A DNA stretch of 64,000 nucleotides from Agriotes lineatus (GCA_940337035.1 CALNHX010002683.1:107108-171107); one strand, 5' to 3'; counted from the first letter of the stretch, positions 1-12,194 are shown. Program-made: numbers and translations. The notes: generated by a model not told the origin, from the letters alone.

Positions 1-13
1 CCCAAATATTCGA
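1..13 (-). CDS. possible start of the next transporter exon
   Basis: Reading the minus strand, a TTTAG acceptor at 14-18 is followed by 13 bases whose phase fits the 2-nt overhang left by the exon ending at 335. The fit is only by phase and acceptor. Thirteen bases are too few to recognise the protein, so the true exon may start elsewhere outside the window. Confidence 0.25.
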
Positions 14-334
14 CTAAAGTCAACTGTAGCTTTAAATGTGTAGGTAAATTCCCTGAGGTTGTCAAAATCAAGCAAAAGTAAAAAATTTGTAGCAACGGCC
101 GATCCCAAAACGGCAAAAACATACCCTAATTCGACCTGGTGACGTACTGAATTCCGACTAAAATACCAAAATATTTAAATTCAGTCGCGAATGCTTTTAG
201 GTCAAGAATGCGTCGTCTTCCTGGTCCAGATTTTACCTCGATTCTTCGTTGCATCAAATCTACCACTTCGCATTTTTATGTACGTTGAAACCATAGTTTA
301 CATATCAAGACATCGCATAAGCCTAAACACTTAC

Positions 335-2973
335 GTAGTGACTGCATCAAGAACGGAGGTGACATTGAAGCCGCACCCTTCCGTAAAGAGGGGCTTATGG
401 GGGTGTTTGATTGCCCCTTTAACGGTGTAGTACTGCTTACCCCCAACCAGAATAGTTGTGAGCACAGTCGATCCAATTCCGCCCCACAAGGCACCCTTAA
501 ATTTGTAAATTTTAATCGTATTTTAGAAGTCAGTGCCATCTCACCTTCTTGTTAGCCGAAGGACACAGCATACCCATTGTGAAGAGCCCTAGAAGGGGGC
601 CCAAGGTGATGCCGTGTAGACTTAGTGATACTTCCAGGACACCCCCGAGCTTGTCGACTACAAAGACCAGCGCAAGAGATAGTAGTCCGGTTACTACCGA
701 GATTAACTTCATGATGTTGCTGGCCCTTTTTTCTGATATGTGGGGCGGCATGCGCTGTCTGATGAAGTCTTGATAAATGGTGCCTGATAAGGCATTCACA
801 CTGGTCGACATAGTGCTGAAACGTGAGCCTTAATGAAAACATTCTTCAAAATATGTGTTCGAAATGAACAACGATACAAGTACAAACCTCAAAGCCGTGC
901 TAAAAACTCCAGCGATAAACAGACCAGGAAGTCCAGGCAAATGTCCAGCTGTATCCAAAACAAAATACGGCAAAAGCTGATCGGCACGATTGATGCGACC
1001 CGCAGACAGAGGATCACAGTCGGCGTACTTGGCAAAAATGATCAACCCTAAGAAGCAGATGATGGACTTGGTTATTATGGTACTGATTCCGAAGATTAGA
1101 ACAGACCTGTAGATTTAAATAGTAATATTTAAATTAGTCTTGAAAGAAGGTAAGTTTAAGGAGACTACACAGAGAGTCTTAATTATGCACCACCAACACA
1201 ATCAAATGCGAATTTTAAAAAACCTTGAAAGGTCACATATATCTGGTTCACTGTGTGATGGCAGGCAAAAAAAAATATCTCCATTAACAACATGATAAAA
1301 AAAGAGTAGATACTTAAATTTTAAATATGAAATAATCGATGCTATAGTTAACTATCCAACAAAGAACTTACTTCTTGGCTGCGTCATAGGAAGGTACCGC
1401 TAGAAACCGTTGCACTGAAGATGGATTTACTCCCAGGTTGCCCACCCACGTGGCCGACATCCCGAGCACGATAGTCCAAAACGTAGTCCTTTCAGTCGGA
1501 TTCAGGCTCAAACTAAATTTCAACAATTTAAGACATTTCTTACTGGTCATATCAAAACTTACTTAAAGAACTCGATCCTGTCCTTGTTGTTGGCCTTTTC
1601 CCATATTGCACCGAACCCGCCTGCCGAATAGGTGCCTATGCCAAAAACCGTGGCCAAGGTGCCTACGGTGACACAAAACTGCAACGTGTCCGAGAGAACC
1701 ACCGCTTTGAGCCCACCGAGCGTCGTGTAGAAAGTACAAACCAGGCAGACCACAGGACAAATCTTGTACAGTTCTATTCCGGTTACTGTAAGCAGAGTTG
1801 GTCTTTACCTATAGCAGTAAAGCAGTTTGGAGGATGAGGTCTGACAATTTAATTCACGTTTCCACTTGAACGTTCGTCATGGTTGAGCAGCATAGCCTCC
1901 TTAAAGGTTCTTGATACGAATTCCAGCATTTCTTTCGTGCCGCAAAGCAATTCTAAAACTCATATTGTTCTGCATAGTTTCGATGTCGTCAAAATATTTA
2001 CCTTTGGAAGTTTTAAAAAAATTAAAGTTTCAGGGACACAGAATATTTCGTCTTCTTCTTGTGTTCTTAACTAATCGTCCATCGCGTAGAGGGTGTTATA
2101 GTTGGTCTTTTTCCAGATGGTCTTACAATTTAATTTGTATTAAGTAGTCTCTGTCACAGTGACTCTTTTTCACTACACAGAGAACCTGAGGCGGCGAATA
2201 TATGAATTAAAATGTCAGATCTCGTAGTGTTAAACTGGTTCGTCATTAATTTTTTTTTAGAATATTGTATGACAGCCAATATCTTCCTTGTCTTAATAAG
2301 GACCCATCAAGATTTATACCAGAACAGATTTCTGGTCGTTTTGTGTGTATACTTCCCCGACTAACTCTTCCATCGAAATATAACCTGATCTACAGAAAAC
2401 TAATTAAACTTCTTTTACCTTGATTGAACGCCAGCGAGGGTACATAAATGACTATGGGCACATAGAGTAGCGTTGTCAGAGCGAAGAGCACCGAAGCGAG
2501 GCTTCTGCTTTTGTGGTCAAACCTAATCTTCAAATACTCAAAACTGCTAGCGAGCTGCAGCTTATAGAAAACCGGCAAGTAGATATAAACGATCCCCAGC
2601 ATGAGTACAACTGCGGAGAGAGGGCACACCCAGTATTGCGTACCATGCATGTATATTTCAGCGGGTATCCCTAGGAGCGATATTCCAGAAAGGTGGCTGC
2701 AAGGGAATTATTTGATTGCAAGGAATCTTTGATTGAAATAGCTACTTACCTTGCCGTTAAAGACATAGCTACTGGGAATATCTTCATGGTCTTCCCTCCA
2801 TGCAAGTACTCTTTAGTTGAAGACTGCTTTGACCCAAAGCATCCGTAATAAACGCCTATCATGGTGCTGGCGCACAGCATGAGCGCAAACAAAGCATAGT
2901 CAAACCAGGAAAATAGCAGCATTGCTCTGGCTCCTTCTGGAGCTAAAGTCGATGTGTCGTTGTGTATATCCAT
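335..2973 (-). CDS. SLC5-family sodium-coupled solute transporter (monocarboxylate/multivitamin-like), 3' truncated by window edge
   Basis: Seven minus-strand exons join in phase with GT-AG introns: 2973-2750, 2696-2419, 1785-1563, 1512-1372, 1106-888, 815-545 and 495-335, giving about 505 residues. The start is the first Met of the first exon (MDIHNDT), just before membrane segment 1 (FDYALFALMLCASTMIGVYY). The signature block KEYLHGG..FPVAMSLTA|SHLSGISLLGIPAEIY is split by the first intron and lies in the sodium/substrate-binding fold of the family. Further blocks typical of SLC5 are CPVVCLVCTFYTTLGGLKAV, GNLGVNPSSVQRFLAVP and FSTALSTMSTSVNALSGTIY. Such proteins are plasma-membrane sodium symporters of small organic anions or vitamins; the substrate cannot be told from sequence alone. 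The C-terminal helices are missing because the gene runs off the left edge; a possible next exon starts at 13. No frameshift or stop was seen, so the gene looks functional. Confidence 0.93.
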
Positions 2974-3623
2974 GCTGTAAAATAAGATAAACTAATCAAA
3001 CTGGTTCTGAAAATCGTATAAACAGGTTGCATGTTTTCCATGTTCTCAATACCTTTCATCAGCTAAAAATGTTTGTTTCAATCTAGACGAATTTTACCTA
3101 TCCCGAAGAGCTTTCAACTCTATTAACTCTATTATTATGTTTGAATTGAACACATTACTAGAGGTTTGCACGACCTCAAGAATAATTTTAATCTGACAAT
3201 GATTTTCGAAAAAAAAACTCAAGTGGCCGCAAAACCAGTACTTTACAAAAACTAAGGTACCAAGATTTAAGGTCTAAGGTTCTGTTTATTCTGCGGCAAT
3301 AAAAATATAGGTTCTACAAAAATTATATCAAAAACTAATCAAAAAATTAAAAATTGTTGAATAAACTACACGTCTTCCTTTTTGTCATGTAAAAAAGCTA
3401 TAATTCCACCCAGGGAATAGGTTGCAAAATACTGGTGGTAAGCAATTATACCAATCGTCTCATTTCCAATATATATATAGGTTACCATATCATATTCTAA
3501 TACGAAATAGACCTTAATAATAAATTGAAAAAAAAAATTGTGATACAAGAAGAATAATTTTGGGGAAAAAAGAGTAAAATACAGAAATAACATTTTACAA
3601 AGCGATGAAACAACTTGTACTAT
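2974..3623. other. AT-rich DNA upstream of the transporter gene, no gene seen
   Basis: This stretch should hold the promoter and 5' UTR of the minus-strand transporter. No TATA box stands out. Open frames here (for example 3366-3641) are rich in Phe, Tyr, Ile and Lys from AT-rich sequence and show no recognisable domain. Confidence 0.5.
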
Positions 3624-4850
3624 TATATGGTAGCTAAGCATGAGACATGATGATTAGCGATACAGCCAGGATACAATTGGCAGAAATTTTATTTGTAAGA
3701 GATGTACTAAGGGAAGCTAGAATTGCCAACAACATAGGAGACACTGAAAAACATATGACCCAAATGTATAACAAATGAATAATATATGTATGGCAGTAAC
3801 GCATGGAAAATGACGAAGAACTAGAAAACTCTAAAAAAATATTATTAAAAGATGGATTACGACAGGTAGAACTTTCAATGAATGATTCCTGAACGAAGAA
3901 CTAAGAATAGATCCTCCGCAAGAACAGACTACATAACATAGAAAACACTGGAAAGAACACCTGACTCGAATGGATAAGGAAAGAATGGTATATGATAGCG
4001 AAGCATGAAATATGACGAGGGACACACCCAGAATACACTCAGCAAAATGTAATTCTTAAATAATCCACTAAGACAGCTAGAATTGCCAGTTAATCCATAA
4101 GAGAAGAACTAGAAATAGATCCATGGCAAGAACAAATTAAAAAATACAGAAGACGTTGAGAAAAGCACGTGACCCGAATGGATAACAAATGAATAGTATA
4201 TGGTAGTAAAATCTGGAATAAGGCTGCGAAGGTATCCGCACACTCAGCTAAATTAAATTCTTAAACGATGCTCTATGACAGCTGGAATTGCCAATGAATC
4301 CATAAGAGAAAAACCAGGGATAGATGCACTGCAAGACCAAATTAAACAACACAAAAGATGTTATGAACAACACGTGACCCGAATGATATATGGTACCTAA
4401 GCATGGAACATGACGACGACGAATGCAATCAAAATCCACTCAGTGAAAATAAATTCTGAAAAGATGCACTACGATAGATAAAATTCTAATAAATGATCTA
4501 TAAGAAAGAACTAGAAATATATCCACTAAAAGAGCCAATTCAACAACACAGAAGACGAATGGAAGAATGTATGACCCAACTGGATAATAAACTAATTGTA
4601 TATGGTAGTAAAGCATGGAAAATTACCATAAGGGATACATTCAGAAAACACTCAGCAAAAATGAAATTCGTAAAGGATGTACTAGGACAGATAGAATTTC
4701 CAATGAATCCATAAGAAAAGAACTAGGAATATATTCAATCCAAGAGGAAATTAGACAAAACACAAGTCGTTAGGAAAAACACATTGCCCGGATGGATAAT
4801 GAACGAGTTGTATATGGTAGTGAAACCTGATGAACATTATCCTCACTTGA
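3624..4850 (+). repeat. tandem array of a degenerate ~210-bp unit derived from the tail of a non-LTR reverse transcriptase
   Basis: About seven units begin with a TATATGGTAG-like motif near 3624, 3785, 3990, 4198, 4387, 4600 and 4811, so spacing is about 158-213 bp, mostly near 210 (70 codons). Each unit decodes, with stops and frameshifts, to the same peptide: VYGSKAW, then a segment like HSAKMKFLKDALRQ, then ELPMNP, IRKELEI, QQHRRRWE and VTRMDN. This order is seen near the C-terminal end of RTE/craniofacial-type non-LTR reverse transcriptases. The best preserved unit is 4493-4714. The array is best read as local tandem amplification of a LINE tail followed by decay; it is not a live gene. 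Confidence 0.75.
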
Positions 4851-6435
4851 CGGTGAATCATTCGGAACATATTTTTTATCCTCACAGTGGGGTTTACGCC
4901 AACAGTATAAAGGCAAACTAGCTGTTCGTGGGTAAACAAAAATATTGAACATAGATGCGAATAATTGTGAATGAGGCTACTTGATGTAAGGTTTCTGATA
5001 AATTTACGGACTGGGTTAAATCCAATAAGAACACATAAGTTATTAAGACTTAGGTAATGTTATTTTTTTAAGTCTCCATATCGGTGGAGCAGAAACATAA
5101 CACAATTTGTTCCAGACACCTGACCAATTGATCTCAATTTGGTTGGTTTAGTCGCAGGTTACCACTTTTGTGGTTTACGCCACTGAAACCATTAGGTTGT
5201 TTATTACTGCGGAATTAAGTTCAGTAAAATATAACCGTTTGTGGAACATAATAACATTCCTTTTTATTTCTTTAGAACACACGAACAAAATACAACATAT
5301 ACAAATTCCATAATATTAATTTAAAATACAAGTACGAATTTGAGTATCCTGGTTTTCGATATCGAATCAATTATTAAATACGTACAAGTCGGAATATTAC
5401 GAACACGTGATATTGAGTCAAAGTAAAAGGTACAAATGATACGCGATGGGTAGATGATCGAATCGAATCGAATGAATAAATCTAAGTAAGTGAGTGATCT
5501 CGAAAACTAAGCTACCACCTTTATATATCTGCCCCTGAAATGAAGCTGTATTGTAGCACGATAGGTTGAAATCGTCGGTCGAAAAAAACTTTCCCTTTTC
5601 GAGCGTTTACAACTGTATTGTTGACTTTCCCTTTTTTCGTCAGGTTTATTCTTATTTGGGACGAAAAGGGTTTGTTGGCCGATATTCCTGGTTTACGAGA
5701 TAACCCCGCCGTGCTGGTAATTGAGTCGTGAATGTTAAGACCTGTTAGCTTTGATTGTTCAACCCACCTACACAAATCACATTTGACATTACAGATCTAT
5801 AATTCTTTCACCACCCCTGTTACAACGCGAATTTCACTTTTTAGTTGCTTTAGCAGAGAATAGATCTGTCACGACGCGAATTTCACTTTCTGATTGAGAA
5901 GTGCACTTACTGTCAAGTTTCAGTTTATGGCCGTCTCTTTCACGATATGCGTTTTCAGGCCAATTATCACGCTACGCTACACAGACACCTGACCTGCTTT
6001 CTCAATATTTCTTTTGAAAGATTCTGGTAATTTATTACAAATAAAGCTGTCTTGTATTTGATTATATCATAAATATTGTTTATTTTCATTCATTCGCGTT
6101 AGGTTGGGTTAGGTTAATAACTATAATACTACCTCAGTAATTCTTTTTAAACCTGAGAACTCTAATTCAGGTTGAAACATGCCTTTGTATGATTGCAATA
6201 AATTTGTAACTCTTTTTGTTCAAATTCACATATTCCAGTGAAGTGGTTTTGTTAACCTCTGAATTCGATAGCATCTTTGGATATTAATTATCAGCTACTC
6301 TCACTTAATTAAATATAACAAATTATATTAGTCGATTTATTTCTCATTAATCTTGCATTTCAGATGAGTTTTAATCCGGTCTCCAACATACAATATTGTT
6401 CCAACCTTATATGAAGATCTCGGCTACTTTGAAGT
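4851..6435. other. intergenic DNA without recognisable gene
   Basis: No domain-bearing frame was found. A short phrase around CAGACACCTGACC occurs near 5116 and 5980, and ACGCGAATTTCACTTT occurs twice about 49 bp apart (near 5826 and 5875), hinting at an old unidentified repeat. The minus-strand frame 5521-5775 (84 codons) has no recognisable motif. Confidence 0.4.
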
Positions 6436-6439
6436 ATTC

Positions 6440-6685
6440 ATTTCTTCTTCTCTTCGCTGTTATTTTACGCCAGTGGCCAGTTTTAACCACGAGGTTGTAA
6501 TTCTATGAGCACTCTTTACTCGTAAAGTGGATAGATGGTTTGCCTGTCGACACTGACAAACAATTCCCCTGTTAGGGGTTAACAGCGTATAATATTTAAA
6601 ATCCCTGTGTAGTAGTCGGGGATCCAACCTAGGCCATCCGCATGAGACTTAAGCATGTTGCTTGCTCGGCCATTCGCTGTCTCAA
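6440..6685 (-). mobile_element. tRNA-derived SINE with Leu/Ser-like head
   Basis: On the minus strand the sequence near 6677 reads TGGCCGAGCAAG, a good RNA polymerase III A box, and about 45 bp later GGTTGGATCCC, a B box with one change from consensus. Between them is a long-variable-arm-like layout (TTAAGTCTCATGCGG), which suggests a Leu- or Ser-type tRNA ancestor. The body continues toward lower coordinates. It cannot be an intact tRNA gene because the acceptor ends do not pair. The 3' end and target duplication were not fixed. Confidence 0.62.
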
Positions 6686-6746
6686 AATCTTAGTTACTTA
6701 CCACAAACCTAAGTTTTCCTTTCTAACTAACATTACAATTATAGTA

Positions 6747-7687
6747 ACGTATGTCTCATAAGTTTTGGCACAAAATTTCAAGGGCCTCAAATTAGATACC
6801 TATGCAACTTATCGAGATGGCTTTGGAAACAAAAATAAATTTGTTTACTATGCTTCAATTTGACATATGGGTATCGTTAGTCAGTTTGCGACAAATGAAA
6901 TACAAATTGGAAATTAGAAAAAGTATTTATAATTTAGTTGGGCAAATGCCTAAAGCTGAAATAGTGCGTATTTTTCGAAACCATAATATATTAGCTAGGA
7001 CCGTATATCGAACTATAGCGGAATGCGAACAGGGTATCCCTTGTATGAACCTTCCGAAAAGTGAAAGACCAAGGCTATTCATCTAGCAGCACTGCAGAAG
7101 AGTGGTAAGAGGTGCTAAAAATAAGGTTGGTGTGAAGAGAGGAATCTAGCCAGCGAGAATCGGACTTAACCCACCACTGTCTTTAGAATTTTGGCCAGAA
7201 GTGGTCAAAAATACCTCAAAAGACAAAAATGTCCAAAATACACCTCCAACGAGCTAGCCCGAATACCCCGCTGTTGCCGTAAGCTTTCGGCGTATTCATT
7301 TTGCAAAATAACAAGTTGATTGTGATGGACGATGAGAAATACTTTACCTTGGGGAACTAAGAAATAAAAGGCAACGACGGATTTTATACTGATAACACAT
7401 ATAGAGGAATGTCCAATTTGCGAGATTTAAAGAAAAAGCAAAATTTTCTGACAACATTTTGTTGTGGTGTGAATTCTTTTTTTATACGGCCGCCCAGACC
7501 CTTATGAGAGGTGTCCAAAAAAAATTGCGCCTCGTAGAACAGCACGGGCCGTTACATATAATTAAATAATTAAACTATGTTCTCAAATAGCTCACTTACT
7601 TCAAGAAAAAAATAATTTCTAATAAAAGTTTGCTGTGTTACAAATATTTGAGTTTTTATTTTGTGCCAAAACTTATGAGACATACGT
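6747..7687 (+). mobile_element. mariner-type transposon, internally deleted, with ~29-bp terminal inverted repeats
   Basis: The ends are exact inverted copies: ACGTATGTCTCATAAGTTTT at the left and its complement at the right. Between them is a broken transposase. The N-terminal frame (6802-7085) carries the helix-turn-helix phrase MPKAEIVRIFRNH..RTVYRTI. About 250 bp later the first catalytic block VMDDEKYFTL is readable at 7324-7353. The tail block TLMRGVQKKLRLVEQHGPLH follows near 7480-7560. The middle of the catalytic domain, with the second and third acidic residues, is missing, and several stops are present. It is therefore a non-autonomous derivative. Confidence 0.8.
6802..7086 (+). pseudogene. 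N-terminal helix-turn-helix fragment of the mariner transposase
   Basis: The 94-codon frame contains two candidate DNA-binding helices (IYNLVGQMPKAEIVRIF and ARTVYRTIAECEQG) and a GRPR-like linker degraded to SERPR. It stops before the catalytic domain; the catalytic remnants continue in other frames further right. DNA binding to the element's own ends is what this domain does in the family. This copy is broken and is not expected to make active transposase. Confidence 0.65.
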
Positions 7688-7689
7688 TC

Positions 7690-9075
7690 TACAGTTCTAA
7701 ATAATAACAAACAAAAACAACAATAGAACTAACAGAAAAAGTAATTTATTCTGAGTAGACAGGAACACTAAAATACCTAAAGTTAAACTACAACAATTGT
7801 TCAAAATGCCTCCCTTGAACTTCGACACAAACTTGAGCTCTGCGCAAGAGTGAATTTCTAAGAATTTCAAAAACATTAGGATTTTGTTAAATATCTCGAC
7901 GTTCATTCTGAACACGTTGCCACAGTTCCTCTACAATATTAACTTCTCTTCCATAGACAGCGTTTTTAATTGTACCCCAAATGAAGAAGTCTAGTATGTT
8001 CAAATCTGGCGAACGAGGACTCCATGCAACTGCACCACCTCTTCCTATCCATTTATTTGGATAATTTTGGTTCAACGAATTTCGTACCGTTACGGCGAAA
8101 TATGCTGGCACCGTCCAAGAATTACATTTTTTGACGTACAGCGAGACGAATTTCCTCGAGAAGTTCGGGTAAGTTATTTTCTAAAAAGTGTAAATAGTTT
8201 CCTCCTGCTACTCTTTGAGGTAAAAGACAGGTCCAACTAAACGATTGCCACAAACGCCTAGCCAAACATTTATTGAAAATTCTCTTTGGAAATGGGCACT
8301 TCTTGTTAAGTGGGGGTTTTCCTGTTCCTAAATGTGGTAATTGTGGTAGTTAGTTGTACCATGTCTGCCGTGAATAACATGTACTGGATAAATTCGATAA
8401 AATCATTTTTATGTTGTTCTAAAAGCCAGTCACAAAACTTTACCCGTGCATAATCAGCAGGTTCCAAAGCCTGTACACGTTGAAGATGATAAGGGTACAG
8501 TAGATTTTCTGGAGAGTTCGCCTACTACCTGCTTAGACATACCAACGGTTCTGACTATTCCTCTTGTGCTAACTGAATGATTTTCTTCCACATCTGAAGA
8601 ATGTCTTCAGCCGCATCAATTGTTCTATTTTTTCTTTGCCCACCACAGTCCCTGAATTGAGGCTGAACAGCCCCACTCTCGCCGAAACGTTGATGAAGCT
8701 TTGTAAAAGTCTTTGCATAGAGTTGTTGACGATTAGCATACGTTTTTTGATAACATCTTACGGCTTTTCTTGAATTTCCGTTGCACTAAGCTTAAATAAA
8801 ATGCATATTTGCATATTCTGCATTTGTGGATAACCTGTTCTTCTGTTCGAATATTTAGACACAGCTGTAGTGGTATTTATAGGCCGTTTAAAGAGCTGCT
8901 TTAAGTTAAATTTGTAATATGACAGCTGTGACTCACTACAGCTCAAACAAAGTTGCAACAACCTCCTAGTTTTCACATTAAATAAACAGTGGGACTTCAA
9001 CCTGAAAATGGTATGAAGCTTTAAATAACTATCCGTCCCTACAATTTGGGTCGCAGTTTCGATGACACCCTGTAT
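7690..9075 (-). mobile_element. degenerate DUF4817-type DDE transposon
   Basis: Read on the minus strand from 9075 (start TACAGGGTGTCATCG, a TA-type end), the element decodes with frameshifts to an insect transposase family. Near 8760-8690 it has the DUF4817-like block YANRQQLYAKTFTKLHQRFG; near 8480 it has PYHLQRVQALEPADYA; near 8190 GGNYLHFLENNLPELLEEIR; then IGRGGAVAWSPRSPDLNILD with FFIWG at 8111-7887. The last block normally carries the third catalytic acidic residue region. Stops and frame changes show it is dead. Its 3' end abuts the mariner element at 7687, so one probably inserted beside or into the other. Confidence 0.75.
7887..8111 (-). pseudogene. C-terminal DDE segment of DUF4817-family transposase
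   Basis: The 74-codon open frame holds the conserved phrase AWSPRSPDLNILDFFIWG followed by VYGREVNIVEELWQRVQNE, the usual end of this transposase family. It is the best preserved piece of the element around it. Frame breaks upstream separate it from the rest of the catalytic domain. Confidence 0.7.
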
Positions 9076-9354
9076 AATCAGCTGCTTTTCTGCTTCCAAG
9101 TGCTGATTTTCATTTTTCTGCATTTCAACTTTCTATTTACTTTAGTCCGAACCACTTTCTCTTAAATGCAAGCTCACTGCATTAATGCTCTTTTTCAGGT
9201 CGTACAGCTGCTTGTCCATGTATTTGCTGCTTCGTCGAACTAACTACCATGTTATGAAAACGAACAGAACCCAAAGTGCTTCATCGTCACTTCCCAATGA
9301 AAAAAAATGTAAGCCCATTCTGGATTAAGGTTCCCAGTGCTCTCTTTATATGCA

Positions 9355-10030
9355 AGGTGTCTAAGAAAGAAATTCACTTTTAAAAACGTCATAACTTCTT
9401 TATTTTTAACTTATTTACATAGATAAGTATAACAATTGAAAAACGAAGCTTTGCAAATTAAGTGGGAAAAATTACGTCGGTTAGATGTTGCCCCTTCAAA
9501 ACGTACCCTTGCGTTTTCCATTAGTTTCTTGCTCCTTAACTTCATGGACTCGTAAGATTCAATGACGAAGAGTGGTTCCAGCAGGGTGGAGCCACTAGTC
9601 ATACGGCAGCTATTACTTTAGAAACCGTAAGCGAGCTTTTTTCAGAAAGATTATTTTCTCTACGAAGAAAAATTAACTATCCCCCAAGAAGTCCTGACTT
9701 CACTCCGCTGGATATTTTTTATGGGGTTATCTCAAGAGCATGGCCTGAGAGCAGGGTCTATACTGTATAATAATCCACGTGGAAATTTACAACATCTTAA
9801 GGACCATATTCGGGAAGAAATCAATGCCGGTGGAACTTTGTCGACGCATAATGGCAAATGAAACGGTGCGTTTGGAAGAGTACATACATCGTCAGGAGCA
9901 ACATCTAACCGATGTAATTTTTTGTACTAAATTTGCAAAGATTCTTTTTTCAATTGTTATAATTATCTATGTAAATAAATTAATAATAAAGAAGTTATGG
10001 CGTTTTTAAAGGGGAATTTCTTTCTGCGAC
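9355..10030. mobile_element. two convergent 3' ends of a DUF4817-type transposon forming a ~135-bp inverted repeat
   Basis: Bases 9355-9490 are the inverted copy of about 9890-10028. Both arms end in a GGTGTC..AGAAAGAAATTC terminal motif and contain the end of the transposase frame plus an AT-rich tail. On the plus strand 9690-9910 reads YPPRSPDFTPLDIFYGVI, then, after frame changes, GRNQCR/PVELCRRIMANETVRLE, the family's C-terminus. On the minus strand 9602-9411 is the matching but diverged tail. This is either a palindromic derivative of one element or two truncated copies facing each other. Confidence 0.68.
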
Positions 10031-12190
10031 ACCCTGTATTAATTATAAGCCAAAGAACATAGTGTTAATGTAAATTTAGTATTATTGAAATAGAATATAT
10101 CAATGCTGACATTATGTCATTTTCTATATCCGAAACACGAAATATGCTTGACACAAAATTGGGCTACTTTAAATATTGTCAGCGACGAAATGTGATGCTT
10201 TACAATTTTTTCATCCTCCAATGACTCAAATACAATTTCATCAGAAGCAATACAGCACATGACCAAATTTTTTCAAAGCCAACCTTGATTTCGTTTTCAT
10301 TTACTGACATGTTACTTAATAGTAATATTAAATATGTAGTGAGTGTTATTTATATTGCTGCATAACACAAAAATTTAAAAAAATACAGGAAATATATTTC
10401 TAACTAACAATTATGAAGTATACACTTGCATACTGGGTGTTTTGATGACTACATTAAAACTCCAGTAAGTGATTCTAAATAACCACACAGTATTCTTTAC
10501 AAGCTTCTGCAACTCTTAATATATATTCTAAACAATTATTTCTTATAGTATGGTACGATATGACAATTCTTCGTTTACAATTCTTGTATAATTTACTAGA
10601 GAAGTTTCCTGTATTTCCTTGCTAAAATCAGAACAAATCGCAAACCATGTTACTACCAATTGTTTCAAAAACTGTTGGAATTAAACATCCAGTTGAATTG
10701 AAAGCCTAGATTTTTGCTCGACTCTCCTACCGTTGCGTTGTAACAATTTGTGTTTAGAGTTTATTGCTACTTACTGATGAATTTTATTTATAAACAATGC
10801 TGAAGCACCACTTCTATCTCTATTGAGGTATTGAATTGAAAACTGCGTTCTAATAGTCATTTTACTTCATATCTGTTATCCACTGCCCCAATATCGTTTA
10901 TCAGTATCCACACTCCACTTTAAAATTATACACAGCCAGTACTTCTTTTGAAAATATTAAATGCTTTTGTCTAGTACCAAAACACAACAAATAAATGCAA
11001 CACACATAGGTGTGACCAACGTTGTACAACAAATAGTCAACACAGACACTCACCTCAAAATATAGGTACCGAAATTTATTGTCCACAGTACGCACTAAAA
11101 GATGTTCAAACTTCGACTGAGTGATCCTTGTAAAAGTGCACAAGATTACTTGACAAACTATTTTGGTTAAAATTGTGTATATATATAAAAAGCAAAGAAT
11201 TTGAACAAACACTCTAAATCGGTAGGTACACATTTCCAGTTTTGAACAGCATAGAACAGACGTAAATTTTCCACAGCTGATCATAAATCTTTCTGGGCTT
11301 TTTGCTTAATCCCTCACACACGCAAAGAGTGACAAACAGAAGTGCAAGGTCCGCTAAATCGTGCTACTGTAATTTCGTCCAAGAAATTTAAACTGAGTGC
11401 TGTTTAGCTTTTAAATTTGTGGTTTTGGATGTCGTAATGCCATAGCTCTGTCTGCTCTTTCAAAAGAAAAAAAATCGAAAATCTAATTTCAACGAGAACA
11501 GAAAACAAACATTGTTAATCTGTGTGCGCAACTAAGAAATGATTAGTCATGAAGGAATCGTAAATATTTCATAATTTTAATACGTATCCAGCACGGGCAT
11601 TTTAATTGCTTTATAGTGATATACACGTGTAATGGAGCATGTGTAATATTTCAATACTGACCATCATTGAGCAGAAAAATCAAATCATGAAGTACTGTCA
11701 AACTCTATTTTGAGTAACATTTGCAACACACATTTTCATTATAACCTGTTTCTTAGTTTCTTGGTTTAATTTATTTTTTGAATGTCACCCATGACGTCAT
11801 TAACTATTCAACTAATCAAACGATAAAGAATACATACGTGCAAGCTTGAAATACCTTCAAGGTTTTTTGTACGCTTCTTTCCAAATGTTTAATACCATTA
11901 TGTTGTCAATTCGATTTCATTAATTTATATAAATTTTCTTCCACACACTGGAATCAGAGTCTTTTGGGCCATTCACTACCTTCCGGTTCTTCAAACAATA
12001 ACTTTCTTGTGTTTCTTACCCTGTTTGTCATTGCTGTGTACCCCAACTATCTTATTCGATTTTGATTTACTGGAGATGCTGTTAGAATCATTTAAAATGT
12101 TTAATGCCGTATCATATTTTGAAGAAGTAAAGATAACCATTTTCGTTGGGTTCAGCAAGTCGTGCGTTCAATGTCCCCAAGCAAGGAGGT
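10031..12190. other. AT-rich intergenic DNA, no gene recognised
   Basis: Open frames are sparse. The longest (10901-11284, minus, 127 codons) is Cys/Leu/Tyr-rich with no domain, no splice partners and no plausible context, so it is not called. No inverted-repeat element was identified here. Confidence 0.4.
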
Positions 12191-12194
12191 TTCT

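Noticed and set aside
3366..3641. 91-codon minus-strand frame
   Set aside because: Dominated by Phe, Tyr, Leu and Ile from AT-rich sequence; no domain.
5521..5775. 84-codon minus-strand frame ending QYSFISGADI
   Set aside because: Composition is plausible but no motif, splice context or repeat partner supports it.
10901..11284. 127-codon minus-strand frame rich in Cys, Leu and Tyr
   Set aside because: No domain, signal, splice partner or neighbouring copy; consistent with chance in AT-rich DNA.
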